DNA from: Alistipes sp. | GTDB taxonomy: Bacteria > Bacteroidota > Bacteroidia > Bacteroidales > Rikenellaceae | NCBI GenBank assembly: GCA_017560425.1 | Contig: JAFZEX010000027.1 | Coordinates: forward strand, 28,518 to 92,517 | Length of the DNA: 64,000 nucleotides | Reading direction: 5' to 3' | Part shown: piece after piece, positions 1 through 8,786 of the stretch | Numbering within the stretch: the first letter of the stretch is position 1 | Layout: each line of letters begins with the position of its first letter | Made by a program: the position numbers and the translations under genes | The notes under the pieces: generated by a model | Seen by the model: only the letters and a program-made list of their open reading frames with translations | What the model was told of the DNA's origin: nothing | Databases searched by the model: none

Positions 1-1
1 G

Positions 2-565
2 CGCATCAAGGGTAGAGTGTGGGCTACACGTCCTGGCCACTTTGCTAATACCGAGTTTATGAAGGACCTCAGCCGTCAGATTCGTCGTAGCGGCGACCGT
101 CCTATGTTCAAGTATAACGCTAAGGAGCAGCCTCTATTGGATATCAACCAGATTAAGAAGCTCCTTCCTCACCGCCCTCCATTCTTGCTTGTTGATCGTG
201 TGTTCCACATCGACAAGAACGACATCGGCGGTATCAAGCAGGTATCTATGAACGAGCCATTCTTCGTGGGTCACTTCCCCGAGGAGCCTGTTATGCCTGG
301 TGTGCTCATCATCGAGGCGTTGGCACAGTGCTGCGGCATCCTTGTGTTGCATGGCGTTGAGGATCCCGAGTGCTACTCGACATACTTCCTCAAGGTCGAT
401 GGCGTAAAGTGGAAGCGCAAGGTAGTTCCTGGCGACACGCTTCAGCTCGAGTGCCACATCGGCGACTTCCGTCGTGGCATATGCACCGCCGAGTGTAAGG
501 CATTTGTTGGTGGTCAGCTCGCTTGCGAGGCAGTGCTCACAGCGCAGATTGTGAAGAACCGCTAA
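2..565 (+). CDS. lpxC-fabZ: Bifunctional LpxC-FabZ, C-terminal part (cut by window edge)
   Basis: This is the 3' end of a gene that starts before the window; the reading frame is open from base 2. The first residues (IKGRVWATRPGHFANTEF) are the typical C-terminal end of LpxC, the UDP-3-O-acyl-GlcNAc deacetylase of lipid A synthesis. They run directly into a FabZ 3-hydroxyacyl-ACP dehydratase hotdog domain with LLPHRPPFLLVDR and the catalytic stretch GHFPEEPVMPGVLIIEALAQ, which holds the active-site His and Glu. The LpxC-FabZ fusion is the normal Bacteroidota arrangement. The ATG at 17 lies inside the LpxC part and is not the real start. lpxA follows after 35 nt, so this is a lipid A and fatty-acid operon acting in the cytoplasm. 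Confidence 0.95.
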   Translation, partial: RIKGRVWATRPGHFANTEFMKDLSRQIRRSGDRPMFKYNAKEQPLLDINQIKKLLPHRPPFLLVDRVFHIDKNDIGGIKQVSMNEPFFVGHFPEEPVMPGVLIIEALAQCCGILVLHGVEDPECYSTYFLKVDGVKWKRKVVPGDTLQLECHIGDFRRGICTAECKAFVGGQLACEAVLTAQIVKNR

Positions 566-600
566 TTGAAAAACTTACGACACAAACACTTAACTACAAT

Positions 601-1386
601 ATGATTAGTAACTTAGCCTACGTTCACCCCGACGCAAAGATTGGTAAGAACGTTACAATCGAGCCTTTTGCCTATGTCGAGGGCGATGTGGTCATCGGCG
701 ACGATTGCTGGATTGGCCCCCACGCCATTATCTACAATGGTGCACGCCTCGGTAAGGGTAATAAGGTGCACCCAGGAGCATGCATCGCATGTCTTCCTCA
801 AGATTTGAAGTTTGCTGGCGAGCAGACAACAGCCGTCATCGGCGATTATAACGATATTCGTGAGTGTGTGACAATAGCACGTGGTACTGCCTCACGTGGT
901 ACTACCGTTGTTGGCGACCACAACCTGCTTATGGCATATGTTCATGTGGCGCACGACGATGTTGTTGGCTCTCACTGCGTTATTGCTAACCGTGTGTCGC
1001 TTGCTGGCGAGGTAGAGGTTGGCGATTGGGTGGTTATCGGCGGTCATACTGCTATTCACCAGTGGATACATATCGGCGACCACTCCATGATTCAGGGCGG
1101 TGCGCTCCTCACGCAGGACGTGCCTCCATTCATCATCGTGTCAAATGGCGAGGCTCGCTATGCCGGCATCAACAAGGTGGGTCTTTCTCGCCGTGGCTTT
1201 ACTGCTGAGCAGATCGAGTCTATCCACAACACCTGCCGTGTGTTGTTCCAGAGCGACCTAAGCTACCTTTCAGGTTGCGAGAAGGCAGAGAACGACATCC
1301 CCGAGACTCCCGAGCGCAACAAGCTTATCGAGTTTATCCGTAATTCTAAGAGAGGGGTTATCAAGCAATACCAATCTCGCCGATAA
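601..1386 (+). CDS. lpxA: Acyl-ACP--UDP-N-acetylglucosamine O-acyltransferase LpxA
   Basis: This 261-residue protein catalyses the first step of lipid A synthesis, transfer of 3-hydroxyacyl from ACP to UDP-GlcNAc. It is built of hexapeptide repeats of the left-handed beta-helix (for example IGKNVTIEPFAYVEG and VIGDDCWIGP) over about residues 1-190, with an alpha-helical C-terminus. H115 and H118 in MAYVHVAHD match the catalytic His pair of the family (H122/H125 in E. coli). I chose the ATG at 601 (MISNLAYVHP) because an upstream in-frame ATG at 523 overlaps fabZ and adds no family-like sequence. The gene follows lpxC-fabZ by 35 nt and ends just before a two-hairpin element. Confidence 0.95.
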   Translation: MISNLAYVHPDAKIGKNVTIEPFAYVEGDVVIGDDCWIGPHAIIYNGARLGKGNKVHPGACIACLPQDLKFAGEQTTAVIGDYNDIRECVTIARGTASRGTTVVGDHNLLMAYVHVAHDDVVGSHCVIANRVSLAGEVEVGDWVVIGGHTAIHQWIHIGDHSMIQGGALLTQDVPPFIIVSNGEARYAGINKVGLSRRGFTAEQIESIHNTCRVLFQSDLSYLSGCEKAENDIPETPERNKLIEFIRNSKRGVIKQYQSRR

Positions 1387-1389
1387 TTT

Positions 1390-1473
1390 GCCGTGATAAG
1401 GAGTCATTCTCGGCCCATCACATAAAGTAAGACCCCTCGGGCTGTACTATTAAGTACTATCCCGAGGGGTCTT
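1390..1473 (+). repeat. Two-hairpin intergenic element, copy 1 (terminator-like)
   Basis: Hairpin A is closed by GTGAT (1393-1397) and ATCAC (1417-1421), with an inner GAG/CTC pairing. Hairpin B has perfect 13-bp arms, AAGACCCCTCGGG (1429-1441) and CCCGAGGGGTCTT (1461-1473), around a loop holding GTACT and AGTAC. The same architecture with different but still complementary arms occurs at 38941-39018 and 63503-63584. It directly follows lpxA and could end transcription there. Confidence 0.75.
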
Positions 1474-1500
1474 CATTTGAGATAGACCAAGCCTAACCCC

Positions 1501-1690
1501 TTCTAACAACAAATTTATTTCTCGTGAAAAGAGTCCAAAGAATCCGAAGGGTCCAAAGAGTAGAAAATATAACCCTTTCTGACCCTTTTGACCCTTTCTG
1601 ACCCAAATGGTGGTGATTTGCTTGATAGGGCAGATAGTGTTGTGTTGCTATCGCCTTATCAACCCTATTTACCCTATCAGCCCTATTCTA
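1501..1690 (+). repeat. Intergenic module shared with 63613-63740
   Basis: The segment opens with a 22-nt stretch (1501-1522) identical to 63613-63634. It continues with short GTCCAAAG-type repeats and then CCCTTTCTGACCC-type repeats, which could pair with one another. The right end of the window shows the same order of motifs. No gene is visible here; the lipoprotein gene on the minus strand ends at 1692. Confidence 0.6.
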
Positions 1691-1691
1691 A

Positions 1692-3848
1692 TTAATATAG
1701 CGTTACCTCGCCGCCGGCAGGGTAGTAGCTGTGGATCTTGAGCTTGCCCGCAGTGTCGAGCACAACAGCAACGAGAACGTCACCGCCCCATGATGCGCTA
1801 TACTCCTGCAATGCCTCGTACTTAGGATCCCATGCGCTGCCGCCATCCTCATACTTGAGCGAGAAGCCAGCAATAGCCTGCTTATACGAGCCACGCAAGC
1901 TATCCTCAGGCCACTCTGCGAAGGTATACTTCACGTTATCCTCGATCTCCTCGATAAATCCGTTGAAGCGGATAACCCACACAGTGTCAGCATTTGCCGA
2001 GCGAGTGTCAGTGTCTACATAGAGGCTGATGCGGTCTTCCTCCTGTCCCTTGATTGTTACGACCATATCCACAGTGCCTGTGCCGTCGAACTTGTGTTTG
2101 TACTCCTCGACAATCTCCTCGATAGCGGTGTAGTACTCTGTGTCGAGGCCCGCCAATGTTGCCACACAGACCATCTCGCCAGCCTTGCCCTCGCCATCAA
2201 CAGCCACAGCATACATATAGTATTTGCCACCAGGGTGGTAGATAGCCACCTCGGCAGTAACTGCGCCATCAACCACGTCGTACTCATCTCGGTAGTTCTG
2301 ATACTCCGAAACGTCCATGATATACTCGAGGTTCTCGGCATATGCTGAGTGGTCAGCCTCAGGAGCAGCATATAGGCGCACCTTCTTAGCGTTGCTATCT
2401 GCTGTTAGCTTCACAGTAACCGACTCGTGCGATGTCTGCTCTACGATCTCGGCTGCAGTAATCTTTGCGATGCCCGTAAGCTTAGGCACTACGGTTGTAA
2501 ATGCCTCGAACGTCACCTTGCCAACCTTGCCATCCTTAATGGCGATAGCGTAGGCGTAGTATGTAGCGCCGATGCCGAGGTTGCCGATGCTAAACTCGAT
2601 AGGAGCGCTATAAACTGATGGTATGGCGTGAGTCATTGTCACGAGGTAGTTGCTAATCTCCTCGTCGCTCTTACCCTCGAAGTCGAAAGGATTCTCGGTG
2701 TCTACCTTAGCTACCGCTGGGTCGATATATCCCACGATAATCTTGCATGCCTCGGCTGCTGTCACCTCCACCTTTGCCGATGTCTCAGCAATCTCGGTGA
2801 CGTTTACCGCTACCTCCACGTTGCCGTTGAGCGTAGCCGTAGGCGCAACAAACTCCTTGGTAGTTACGTTGTATCTGCCCTCAGCATCCTCGCCATATAC
2901 GGCAATGGTGTACGATGTGCCTGGCACGAGCAAGATGCCGGCATTGTCGTTGCTTGTGACGAGCGAGTTACGCACCAAGTCCTGCTCCGAGAATGTGCGG
3001 CTCTCGGTAGCCGAGTTGAATACCGCAAATGGGTAGTCGGCATCAGGGTTTAGCGAGCGCTGAGCCTCCTCGATAAATGTGTTGCGGTTGTAAGCATCGG
3101 TGTGCACTGCGCCAGCCACATACTTCACGCAGTGGCTCTTCTTAGTAATAACAGCGTCGAGCGAGAACTGTGTGAGGTTCTCGATAGAGATCTCCACCAC
3201 AGGCGAGATTGTCATAAACTCTGCCTCTATCTTTTCGCCAATGCCGTGAGCATTCTCAGCTGCAAATACGAAGGTGTACTCAGTATCGTACTCCACAGCT
3301 ATTGACACGCTCACTGCCACGTTGCCCTCATGGTGCTCATATTCCGAGGGTGATGCGGCATCGCTCTTAATGCCCCAATACCAATGTGTGGTGTTCTCCG
3401 ATGGTGTCACCTTGTAGCTCAGGGTCATCGTTGCCTCGTCGAACTCAGGCTTCGAAATGGCGATTGTTGCCACCTCGAGGTCTGATGCCTGTGTAAAGCT
3501 CTTTGTTGCCACGTCGCTCTTGCCCGCCTTGTTCTCGGCATAGGCAGAGATGGTGTACTCCACGGCATACTGCACCTCGAAGGTAATCTCCTGGGCCATT
3601 GCGTTCTCCACCTTTGTGTAGTCCGTAGCGTTGCCCTCGCTCTCTACTTTGTAGTACCATGCTGTGGCATCGGTCGATGGCACAATCATCACGCTTGCGG
3701 TCGATGTCTCAGCGTCGAACTCAACATCGAGAATGCCGATTGTTGGCTTCTCTGCGGGAGTCACCTCAGGCTCCTTGTCGCAGCTTACGCCCACGCATGC
3801 GAGGCACATAGCCACAACTGCAAATGCTACTTGTTTAAGTGTTTTCAT
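1692..3848 (-). CDS. Large lipoprotein with FN3-like repeats
   Basis: A 718-residue predicted surface lipoprotein. The start at 3848 gives a clean signal peptide, MKTLKQVAFAVVAMCLACVG, followed closely by the lipobox Cys; the ORF extends 32 codons upstream but that part overlaps the next gene and looks non-coding. At least four fibronectin-type-III-like beta modules follow, each with lines such as EYTISAYAENKAGK, EYTFVFAAENAHGIG and YYAYAIAIKDGKVG, then a C-terminal region of unknown fold ending GGEVTLY. It is the last gene of the ten-gene SusC/SusD operon, 16 nt after the lipocalin-like gene. A binding or scaffold role outside the cell is inference; the ligand is unknown. Confidence 0.8.
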   Translation of the reverse strand: MKTLKQVAFAVVAMCLACVGVSCDKEPEVTPAEKPTIGILDVEFDAETSTASVMIVPSTDATAWYYKVESEGNATDYTKVENAMAQEITFEVQYAVEYTISAYAENKAGKSDVATKSFTQASDLEVATIAISKPEFDEATMTLSYKVTPSENTTHWYWGIKSDAASPSEYEHHEGNVAVSVSIAVEYDTEYTFVFAAENAHGIGEKIEAEFMTISPVVEISIENLTQFSLDAVITKKSHCVKYVAGAVHTDAYNRNTFIEEAQRSLNPDADYPFAVFNSATESRTFSEQDLVRNSLVTSNDNAGILLVPGTSYTIAVYGEDAEGRYNVTTKEFVAPTATLNGNVEVAVNVTEIAETSAKVEVTAAEACKIIVGYIDPAVAKVDTENPFDFEGKSDEEISNYLVTMTHAIPSVYSAPIEFSIGNLGIGATYYAYAIAIKDGKVGKVTFEAFTTVVPKLTGIAKITAAEIVEQTSHESVTVKLTADSNAKKVRLYAAPEADHSAYAENLEYIMDVSEYQNYRDEYDVVDGAVTAEVAIYHPGGKYYMYAVAVDGEGKAGEMVCVATLAGLDTEYYTAIEEIVEEYKHKFDGTGTVDMVVTIKGQEEDRISLYVDTDTRSANADTVWVIRFNGFIEEIEDNVKYTFAEWPEDSLRGSYKQAIAGFSLKYEDGGSAWDPKYEALQEYSASWGGDVLVAVVLDTAGKLKIHSYYPAGGEVTLY

Positions 3849-3864
3849 AGTTAATATTGTTTTG

Positions 3865-4305
3865 TTAGTTAAGTTCTGGTATTGTGTCGATGCGCTTAAA
3901 GAGCATGTTCTCGGTGTCGGTGGTCCATGCCATATGGTCGCCATTCGCCATAAAGTATGCTACGTAGCTGTTGTTCCAGTCGCCCACGCCATGGTCATAC
4001 TGACCCGTGATTATTGTCCTCTCGTTCTCGTCTTTTGTTATGGCAAACGAGCCCGTTTTATGCTCGGTGTACATCGAGCCGAGGTTGTCCCACATCTCGA
4101 AGTGCTGGCTTTTGTCAAGCTCGATGTAGAGGTATGTGCCCTCTTGGAGAGCCTTGCCATTCCACTCTGTGAGCTGCCATGCGCCCGCTATTGTGCGAAG
4201 CGTAACCTCTGCCTCGGGTAGTGGTGGGTCGTTGTTTATAGGCTTCTCGCAGCTAAACATTAGCAGCGCACTCGCCATTAAAAGTAGTAGTTTGAAGTGC
4301 TTCAT
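3865..4305 (-). CDS. Small lipocalin-like lipoprotein
   Basis: A 146-residue predicted lipoprotein with signal sequence MKHFKLLLLMASALLMFSC. The mature part contains IAGAWQLTEWNGKALQEG and a later run of beta-strands, the pattern of the lipocalin-like domains of about 100 residues common in Bacteroidota lipoproteins. It lies 3 nt after the DUF1573 gene and 16 nt before the FN3-like lipoprotein gene, inside the SusC/SusD operon. The family call rests on the GxW-like start and length only. The ligand is unknown. Confidence 0.7.
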   Translation of the reverse strand: MKHFKLLLLMASALLMFSCEKPINNDPPLPEAEVTLRTIAGAWQLTEWNGKALQEGTYLYIELDKSQHFEMWDNLGSMYTEHKTGSFAITKDENERTIITGQYDHGVGDWNNSYVAYFMANGDHMAWTTDTENMLFKRIDTIPELN

Positions 4306-4308
4306 TTT

Positions 4309-5091
4309 CTATCTCTTTATCGTTATTTTTATCGCTCTTTGGGTGGGCTGTCCTGAGCAACCCTCCAATATTATTAAGGTCTGAATATCTTGTGTTACAG
4401 TCTGTTTCGGCGTGTAGCTTATCACAATGTCGCCCTCCTCGCCTGGCTTAAGTATGGCGGGTTCGAGGCGTAGTGTGAGCCCCTCCACGGTCGATTGTGC
4501 CGTTATCTTAAGCTCCTTCGTGCCGGCGTTTGCCACGGCTATGCGCTCGGTGCGTGTTGCCCCTACACGTGTGTTGTCCAAGGTCACGCTCTGACGACTC
4601 AGCTTTAGCTCGCCCGCAGAGTAGGGTAGGTGCGAGAACGGACTACTTTGCGCCATTGTGCCTGTTATGGTTAGGCGCTCTGTGGGGCTCTTCGTGTCAA
4701 GCGAGGTGTAGACAAAGATATCTATCTTTACCTTGCCACTGCGCCCCGAGGCGTTGAACACAGCCACCACCTCCAGCTCCTCGTTGGGTCTAAGCACCTT
4801 GGGCTTGGTTACGACCTTTAGGCAGCTGCATGTCGAGCGTAGCTCGGTAATAGCCACCGTCGTTGCCGAGGTGTTCTTGAGCATAAAGCTCACCGTGCGC
4901 TGCTCATCCTGCTCGATTGTGCCGAGCTCCACAACGCTATTTTTAGCGCATACCGCACGCTTGGCTATTGTCGATAGCGATGGATTTACCATCTTGTCAA
5001 TCTCTGCGCGTGAGGGTAGCTGGGCATGCAGCAACGATGCACTTATGCCGAGTGCGATGATCGTAAGTAGTATGTGACGTGTTATAGCCAT
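4309..5091 (-). CDS. DUF1573 domain protein
   Basis: A 260-residue secreted protein with signal peptide MAITRHILLTIIALGISASLLHA and no lipobox Cys, so probably periplasmic. Two immunoglobulin-like modules follow. The first contains the DUF1573 signature, with ELGTIEQDEQRTVSFMLKN followed by the Cys pair in STCSCL; the second (about residues 165-255) repeats the fold without the cysteines. The start codon overlaps the end of the upstream protease gene by 10 nt, which indicates translational coupling. Its molecular function is not established; the family is frequent in Bacteroidota. Confidence 0.85.
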   Translation of the reverse strand: MAITRHILLTIIALGISASLLHAQLPSRAEIDKMVNPSLSTIAKRAVCAKNSVVELGTIEQDEQRTVSFMLKNTSATTVAITELRSTCSCLKVVTKPKVLRPNEELEVVAVFNASGRSGKVKIDIFVYTSLDTKSPTERLTITGTMAQSSPFSHLPYSAGELKLSRQSVTLDNTRVGATRTERIAVANAGTKELKITAQSTVEGLTLRLEPAILKPGEEGDIVISYTPKQTVTQDIQTLIILEGCSGQPTQRAIKITIKR

Positions 5092-7115
5092 CCGTTGTCG
5101 TTTGCGCCCTTGCGCACAGTTATTGTTGCGGTGTGGGTCTTATCTGCCACCACGCTAAGTAGGGTCTGACCCTCGCTCTTAGCCTTGATTGTTAGGGTGT
5201 TGCCATCGAGCGTAACCTCTACAATCTCGTTGTTTGCCACCGTGATGCTCTTGGCATCGTAGATGTTATAGTCGTCGAGCTTGAGAGTAACGCTCTTGTT
5301 AGGCGCAAGATATATGTTTGGTAGGCGCATATCACGACCCGAGCCATCAATTGCCTTGAGCAACGCACCAGCATCTATGAGGTGTCCCATCTTGCCACGA
5401 TAATCCGATAGGTTCATCTTTATCGGCGTAGCACCTGCCGAGGTGTGGCGCATGTAGTATAGCTTCTCGCCCACGAAATACTCCTCGATATCACGGCCTG
5501 TTGAGTACATCAGCGCCTTGAACTCCTCCCATGTGAAGTGGCGCTTCTGCTGCTTGGCATAGGCAAGGCCGAGCGCTGCCACGCCTGAGACGTGGGGACA
5601 AGCCATCGACGTGCCCTCGTAGTAGCCGTAGCCCGCAACGCCATTGAGCACAAGGGTCGAGTATATGCCGCCCTGCTCCTTGAGTATGCCATTCTCGTCG
5701 TAGATGTCGTCCGCCTCGCCTGGTGTGCCGTAGTACTCGAGGTCGCCACCAGGGGCGCAGAGCAACACCTCAGGGCCGTAGTTTGAGTATGATGCGGGGG
5801 TGTAGTCGGCAGCTATGGCAGCCACAGAGATACACTTCGAGTATGCCGCTGGGAACGACGACTGTGCCGCATACTCGTTGCCCGAAGCAAAGATTGCAAG
5901 ACCGCCATTAATCACGCCATTTGGCGAGCCGGCGTTGTGTATGAAGTAGTCCAATGCCTCCTTCTCGAGAGGGTATGTCGCTGCCCACTCCTCCTCGGTA
6001 GCAGGCCCTGGAACATAGCCCATTATCATGTTTGCCTTTGCCGAGTTGTAGCCCCACGAGCACTGCAAGATAACGGCTCCGTTGTCGGCGGCATACTTCA
6101 TCGCACGTGCCTCCATGGCAAGCGTACACGAGTTCATGCCGTCGAAGAGCTGAAGGGTCATAATCTTAACACCACGCTTGCCCTTGCCACCACCAGCAAT
6201 GCCCGCCACGCCTATGCCATTGTCGTTCACCGCAGCGATAGTTCCAGCAACGTGTGTGCCGTGACCCGTGCTGCCGTTCGATGTCCACGACGTGATAGGT
6301 GTGTTGCGCACGAAGTTGTAGCCATACTTATCATCGACATATCCGTTGCCGTCGGCATCTACGCCAGCGTCGTACTCCTCGCCCTCGTTAATCCAGATGT
6401 TGTCGGCAAGGTCGGGGTGGCTCCACATAACGGCCTCGTCCATCACCGCTACAATGATATCCTCGTCGCCCGTGGTTAGCTCCCATGCCTCCTCGCAGCC
6501 AGCATCAGCACCCGCAACGACACCTGCCCATGGCTGTGTGAAGGGTGCCGTGCCACGATTTACGTAGCACCACTGACGATAGATCTCGGGGTCGTTGAAT
6601 GCCCACTCCGAGCTACGTGTGGCAGTGGCATTAGCCTCGTCACAACTTACGAAGCGAGGCTCAGCAGTGGGGTTGTATGCTCGCTGAATAGGGCGGTTGC
6701 ACTGTAGCTTATCTACCTCGCCAAGCTGCGATAGGCGCTCAACGGCGCTCTGCAAATCCTCCTCGGGGTCGAACCTCACGATATACCATAGGTGCAAGCC
6801 ATTTTGGCGTGTGCGCTCCTCGTGACGGCTATCCACGGGGAATACTCGCTCGAAGTGGTAAGCGCCCAAAATATCCAATACCTCGTCGGTTGAGGGTATG
6901 CCCGAGCGTGTGGCAACACCTCCCGAGCGTGTCATCGTAGCATCGAGTATAGCCTCCATCTCGGGCTTGAACTTGATGATAACCTCGCCCTGGGTGGCAT
7001 CCTCAGGGAGTGTCGTGGGCTTTGTTGGGTTGTCCGAGGGGATTATTATTGACTCCTCGTTGTAGCATGCTGAAAACATGAGCAGTGCCACAATTATATA
7101 TAAGTACCTATTCAT
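5082..7115 (-). CDS. Subtilisin-like serine protease lipoprotein (S8 family)
   Basis: A 677-residue predicted surface protease. The N-terminus MNRYLYIIVALLMFSAC ends in a lipobox Cys (C17). A propeptide-like region runs to about residue 200. The catalytic domain carries D226 in VAVMDEAVMWSHPDL, H285 in GHGTHVAGT, the oxyanion Asn N413 in ASGN, and S503 in GTSMACPHVSG. DADGNGYVDD near residue 253 looks like the calcium loop seen in related subtilases. The last 90 residues form an Ig-like beta domain. The usual DTG around the catalytic Asp is DEA here, but all catalytic residues are present. It is the only clear hydrolase in this SusC/SusD operon, which points to proteins or peptides as the substrate. 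Confidence 0.93.
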   Translation of the reverse strand: MNRYLYIIVALLMFSACYNEESIIIPSDNPTKPTTLPEDATQGEVIIKFKPEMEAILDATMTRSGGVATRSGIPSTDEVLDILGAYHFERVFPVDSRHEERTRQNGLHLWYIVRFDPEEDLQSAVERLSQLGEVDKLQCNRPIQRAYNPTAEPRFVSCDEANATATRSSEWAFNDPEIYRQWCYVNRGTAPFTQPWAGVVAGADAGCEEAWELTTGDEDIIVAVMDEAVMWSHPDLADNIWINEGEEYDAGVDADGNGYVDDKYGYNFVRNTPITSWTSNGSTGHGTHVAGTIAAVNDNGIGVAGIAGGGKGKRGVKIMTLQLFDGMNSCTLAMEARAMKYAADNGAVILQCSWGYNSAKANMIMGYVPGPATEEEWAATYPLEKEALDYFIHNAGSPNGVINGGLAIFASGNEYAAQSSFPAAYSKCISVAAIAADYTPASYSNYGPEVLLCAPGGDLEYYGTPGEADDIYDENGILKEQGGIYSTLVLNGVAGYGYYEGTSMACPHVSGVAALGLAYAKQQKRHFTWEEFKALMYSTGRDIEEYFVGEKLYYMRHTSAGATPIKMNLSDYRGKMGHLIDAGALLKAIDGSGRDMRLPNIYLAPNKSVTLKLDDYNIYDAKSITVANNEIVEVTLDGNTLTIKAKSEGQTLLSVVADKTHTATITVRKGANDNGWL

Positions 7116-7118
7116 AGC

Positions 7119-8783
7119 TTAGTTCGTTTCGTCGTTAAACTCGTAGCGTGAGCGGTAGAGAGGGTATGCCTCGAAGTAGTACTCCGTAGATGTTGGCACA
7201 TTGTCGAAGCCCACAACATTGCCCTCGCTGTCGCAGCTCTTCTCTTGCTGAGGATATACAAGCACCTCGGGCCCCCACTCCAAGAGGCGTGGGTGGTAGA
7301 GCAACCAATCGGGGAGCTTGCCCGTCATAAAGTTGAGGTTGATGCTCAGCTTGCGAATATTGGGAAGGATGCGTGGCAGATTGTTCTGAACTGCCCAATT
7401 AAGTGTGTCGCCACGATTTACTACGTCATCGGCAGAGTAGGCCCTCACGCCCTCCTCGCCCACTCTAAAGTCGGGAAGTGAGCCCTCGATGTAGTTGTAA
7501 GATAGCGCCAACTCCTCGAGACTCTCCCATAGTAGCAGTCTGCGCATGTCATCTTCCTCACGCATATTTACATATATGCCTATGTTGTTCACATTGTTGA
7601 GGCTATTTAGCATCGTGCGACGGTTGCTCGATAGGTTTAGCGAGCGTAGGCGTGGGAAGTTCTCGGCGGTGATAACCTCGGGGATTGCCGTGAGGTTGTT
7701 CGAGTTGAGGTCGAGGCTCTCGAGCGTGTCGCCCAGCTCGGCAAAGTTTGCAGGTAGTGCCACAAGGCCCATCGCTGCAATGCGCAAGTCCTTGAGGTAG
7801 TTGAGCGTTGCCACCTCCTCGCATAGCTTAATCTCCTTGAGCATGGTGTTCACGTTGCCATATAGCGACAATGTCTCAAGGTATTTGAGGTGCTTAATCT
7901 CCATCGGAATGTCGTCCTCGGTGTTGAAGAAGCTAAGGTCGAGGTCACGCACACGGCCTACCGCCTCGGGGCATGGCAGACCTTTGTCGGTAGACTCCCA
8001 TAGGCGTACAGCCTCCCAGCGGTGCATAGGCTCGCTCGACGATATTACGCCCTCCACCCAGCACTCCATCTTGTTGTAGATGGTGACAATGGCCAACGAG
8101 TCGCCCTGACGACAATCCTCGATAAGAGGGCCTGCCGCCTGACGAATCTTGATTGTGGCGGGCGTAGATAGGCTCTCGCCACCCTTGGGCGTAAGCACAA
8201 GTGTTGCCTCACGCTTCGTCGGGTCGGTGTTCATCTTCCAGTCGATGTGTAGGCGTGTTGAGCGTGGGCGTGCTCCGCAGTCGAGGCTCAGTTTGTAGTC
8301 GCCGATCGAGAGCCACTCGGCATTGCTCACCACGTCGAACTCGACGTTGGCAACAATATCTACCTCGACCCATCTGTTGGCACGTATTGCCGATGCGTCG
8401 ATTTCGATCTCTCGCTTCTGAGGCGTGATGCTACGCTCGAAGCCATCTTGCCTTACATCTATCTTGCTAAGTAGCTGACCTGCTGAGTTAAAGTTAATCG
8501 TTGCCGAGCGAGGGTCGTTGATAAGTGTCGAGTCGATCTTTACTCGACACTCCACCTCGCCACAGCCGTTGGCGGGCGATATCATGAGCCATGGGGCATC
8601 GGTCTGCACCGTCCATGCCTTGTCCGAGCGAATGGTTATAAGGTGCTCGCCACCCGTAGCCTTAGCCTCGATTGAAGAGCTGTTGCTCTCGAAGCCCTCG
8701 ATTGCGGGCTCTATATCTCGCTGGCAGCCACCCAACATAAGAGCCGCTGCGCTAAAAAGTATGTATAGTCGTTTCATAGTCAT
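7119..8783 (-). CDS. BACON and leucine-rich-repeat lipoprotein
   Basis: A 554-residue lipoprotein (signal MTMKRLYILFSAAALMLGGC). Residues about 30-215 form two BACON-like all-beta modules, seen in WTVQTDAPWLMISPANGCGE and FDVVSNAEWLSIGDY, including the characteristic NAEWLSI. The second half has leucine-rich repeats such as LRSLNLSSNRRTMLNSL and LEELALSYNYIEGSLPDF. Leucine-rich repeats usually bind proteins and BACON modules often act as spacers at the cell surface. It sits 3 nt from its neighbours on both sides. The start could be the first Met (8783) or the third codon (8777). Confidence 0.85.
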   Translation of the reverse strand: MTMKRLYILFSAAALMLGGCQRDIEPAIEGFESNSSSIEAKATGGEHLITIRSDKAWTVQTDAPWLMISPANGCGEVECRVKIDSTLINDPRSATINFNSAGQLLSKIDVRQDGFERSITPQKREIEIDASAIRANRWVEVDIVANVEFDVVSNAEWLSIGDYKLSLDCGARPRSTRLHIDWKMNTDPTKREATLVLTPKGGESLSTPATIKIRQAAGPLIEDCRQGDSLAIVTIYNKMECWVEGVISSSEPMHRWEAVRLWESTDKGLPCPEAVGRVRDLDLSFFNTEDDIPMEIKHLKYLETLSLYGNVNTMLKEIKLCEEVATLNYLKDLRIAAMGLVALPANFAELGDTLESLDLNSNNLTAIPEVITAENFPRLRSLNLSSNRRTMLNSLNNVNNIGIYVNMREEDDMRRLLLWESLEELALSYNYIEGSLPDFRVGEEGVRAYSADDVVNRGDTLNWAVQNNLPRILPNIRKLSINLNFMTGKLPDWLLYHPRLLEWGPEVLVYPQQEKSCDSEGNVVGFDNVPTSTEYYFEAYPLYRSRYEFNDETN

Positions 8784-8786
8784 CTG

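Noticed and set aside
523-600. Upstream ATG as the start of lpxA
   Set aside because: It overlaps fabZ and adds 26 residues unlike any LpxA; the ATG at 601 gives the normal N-terminus.
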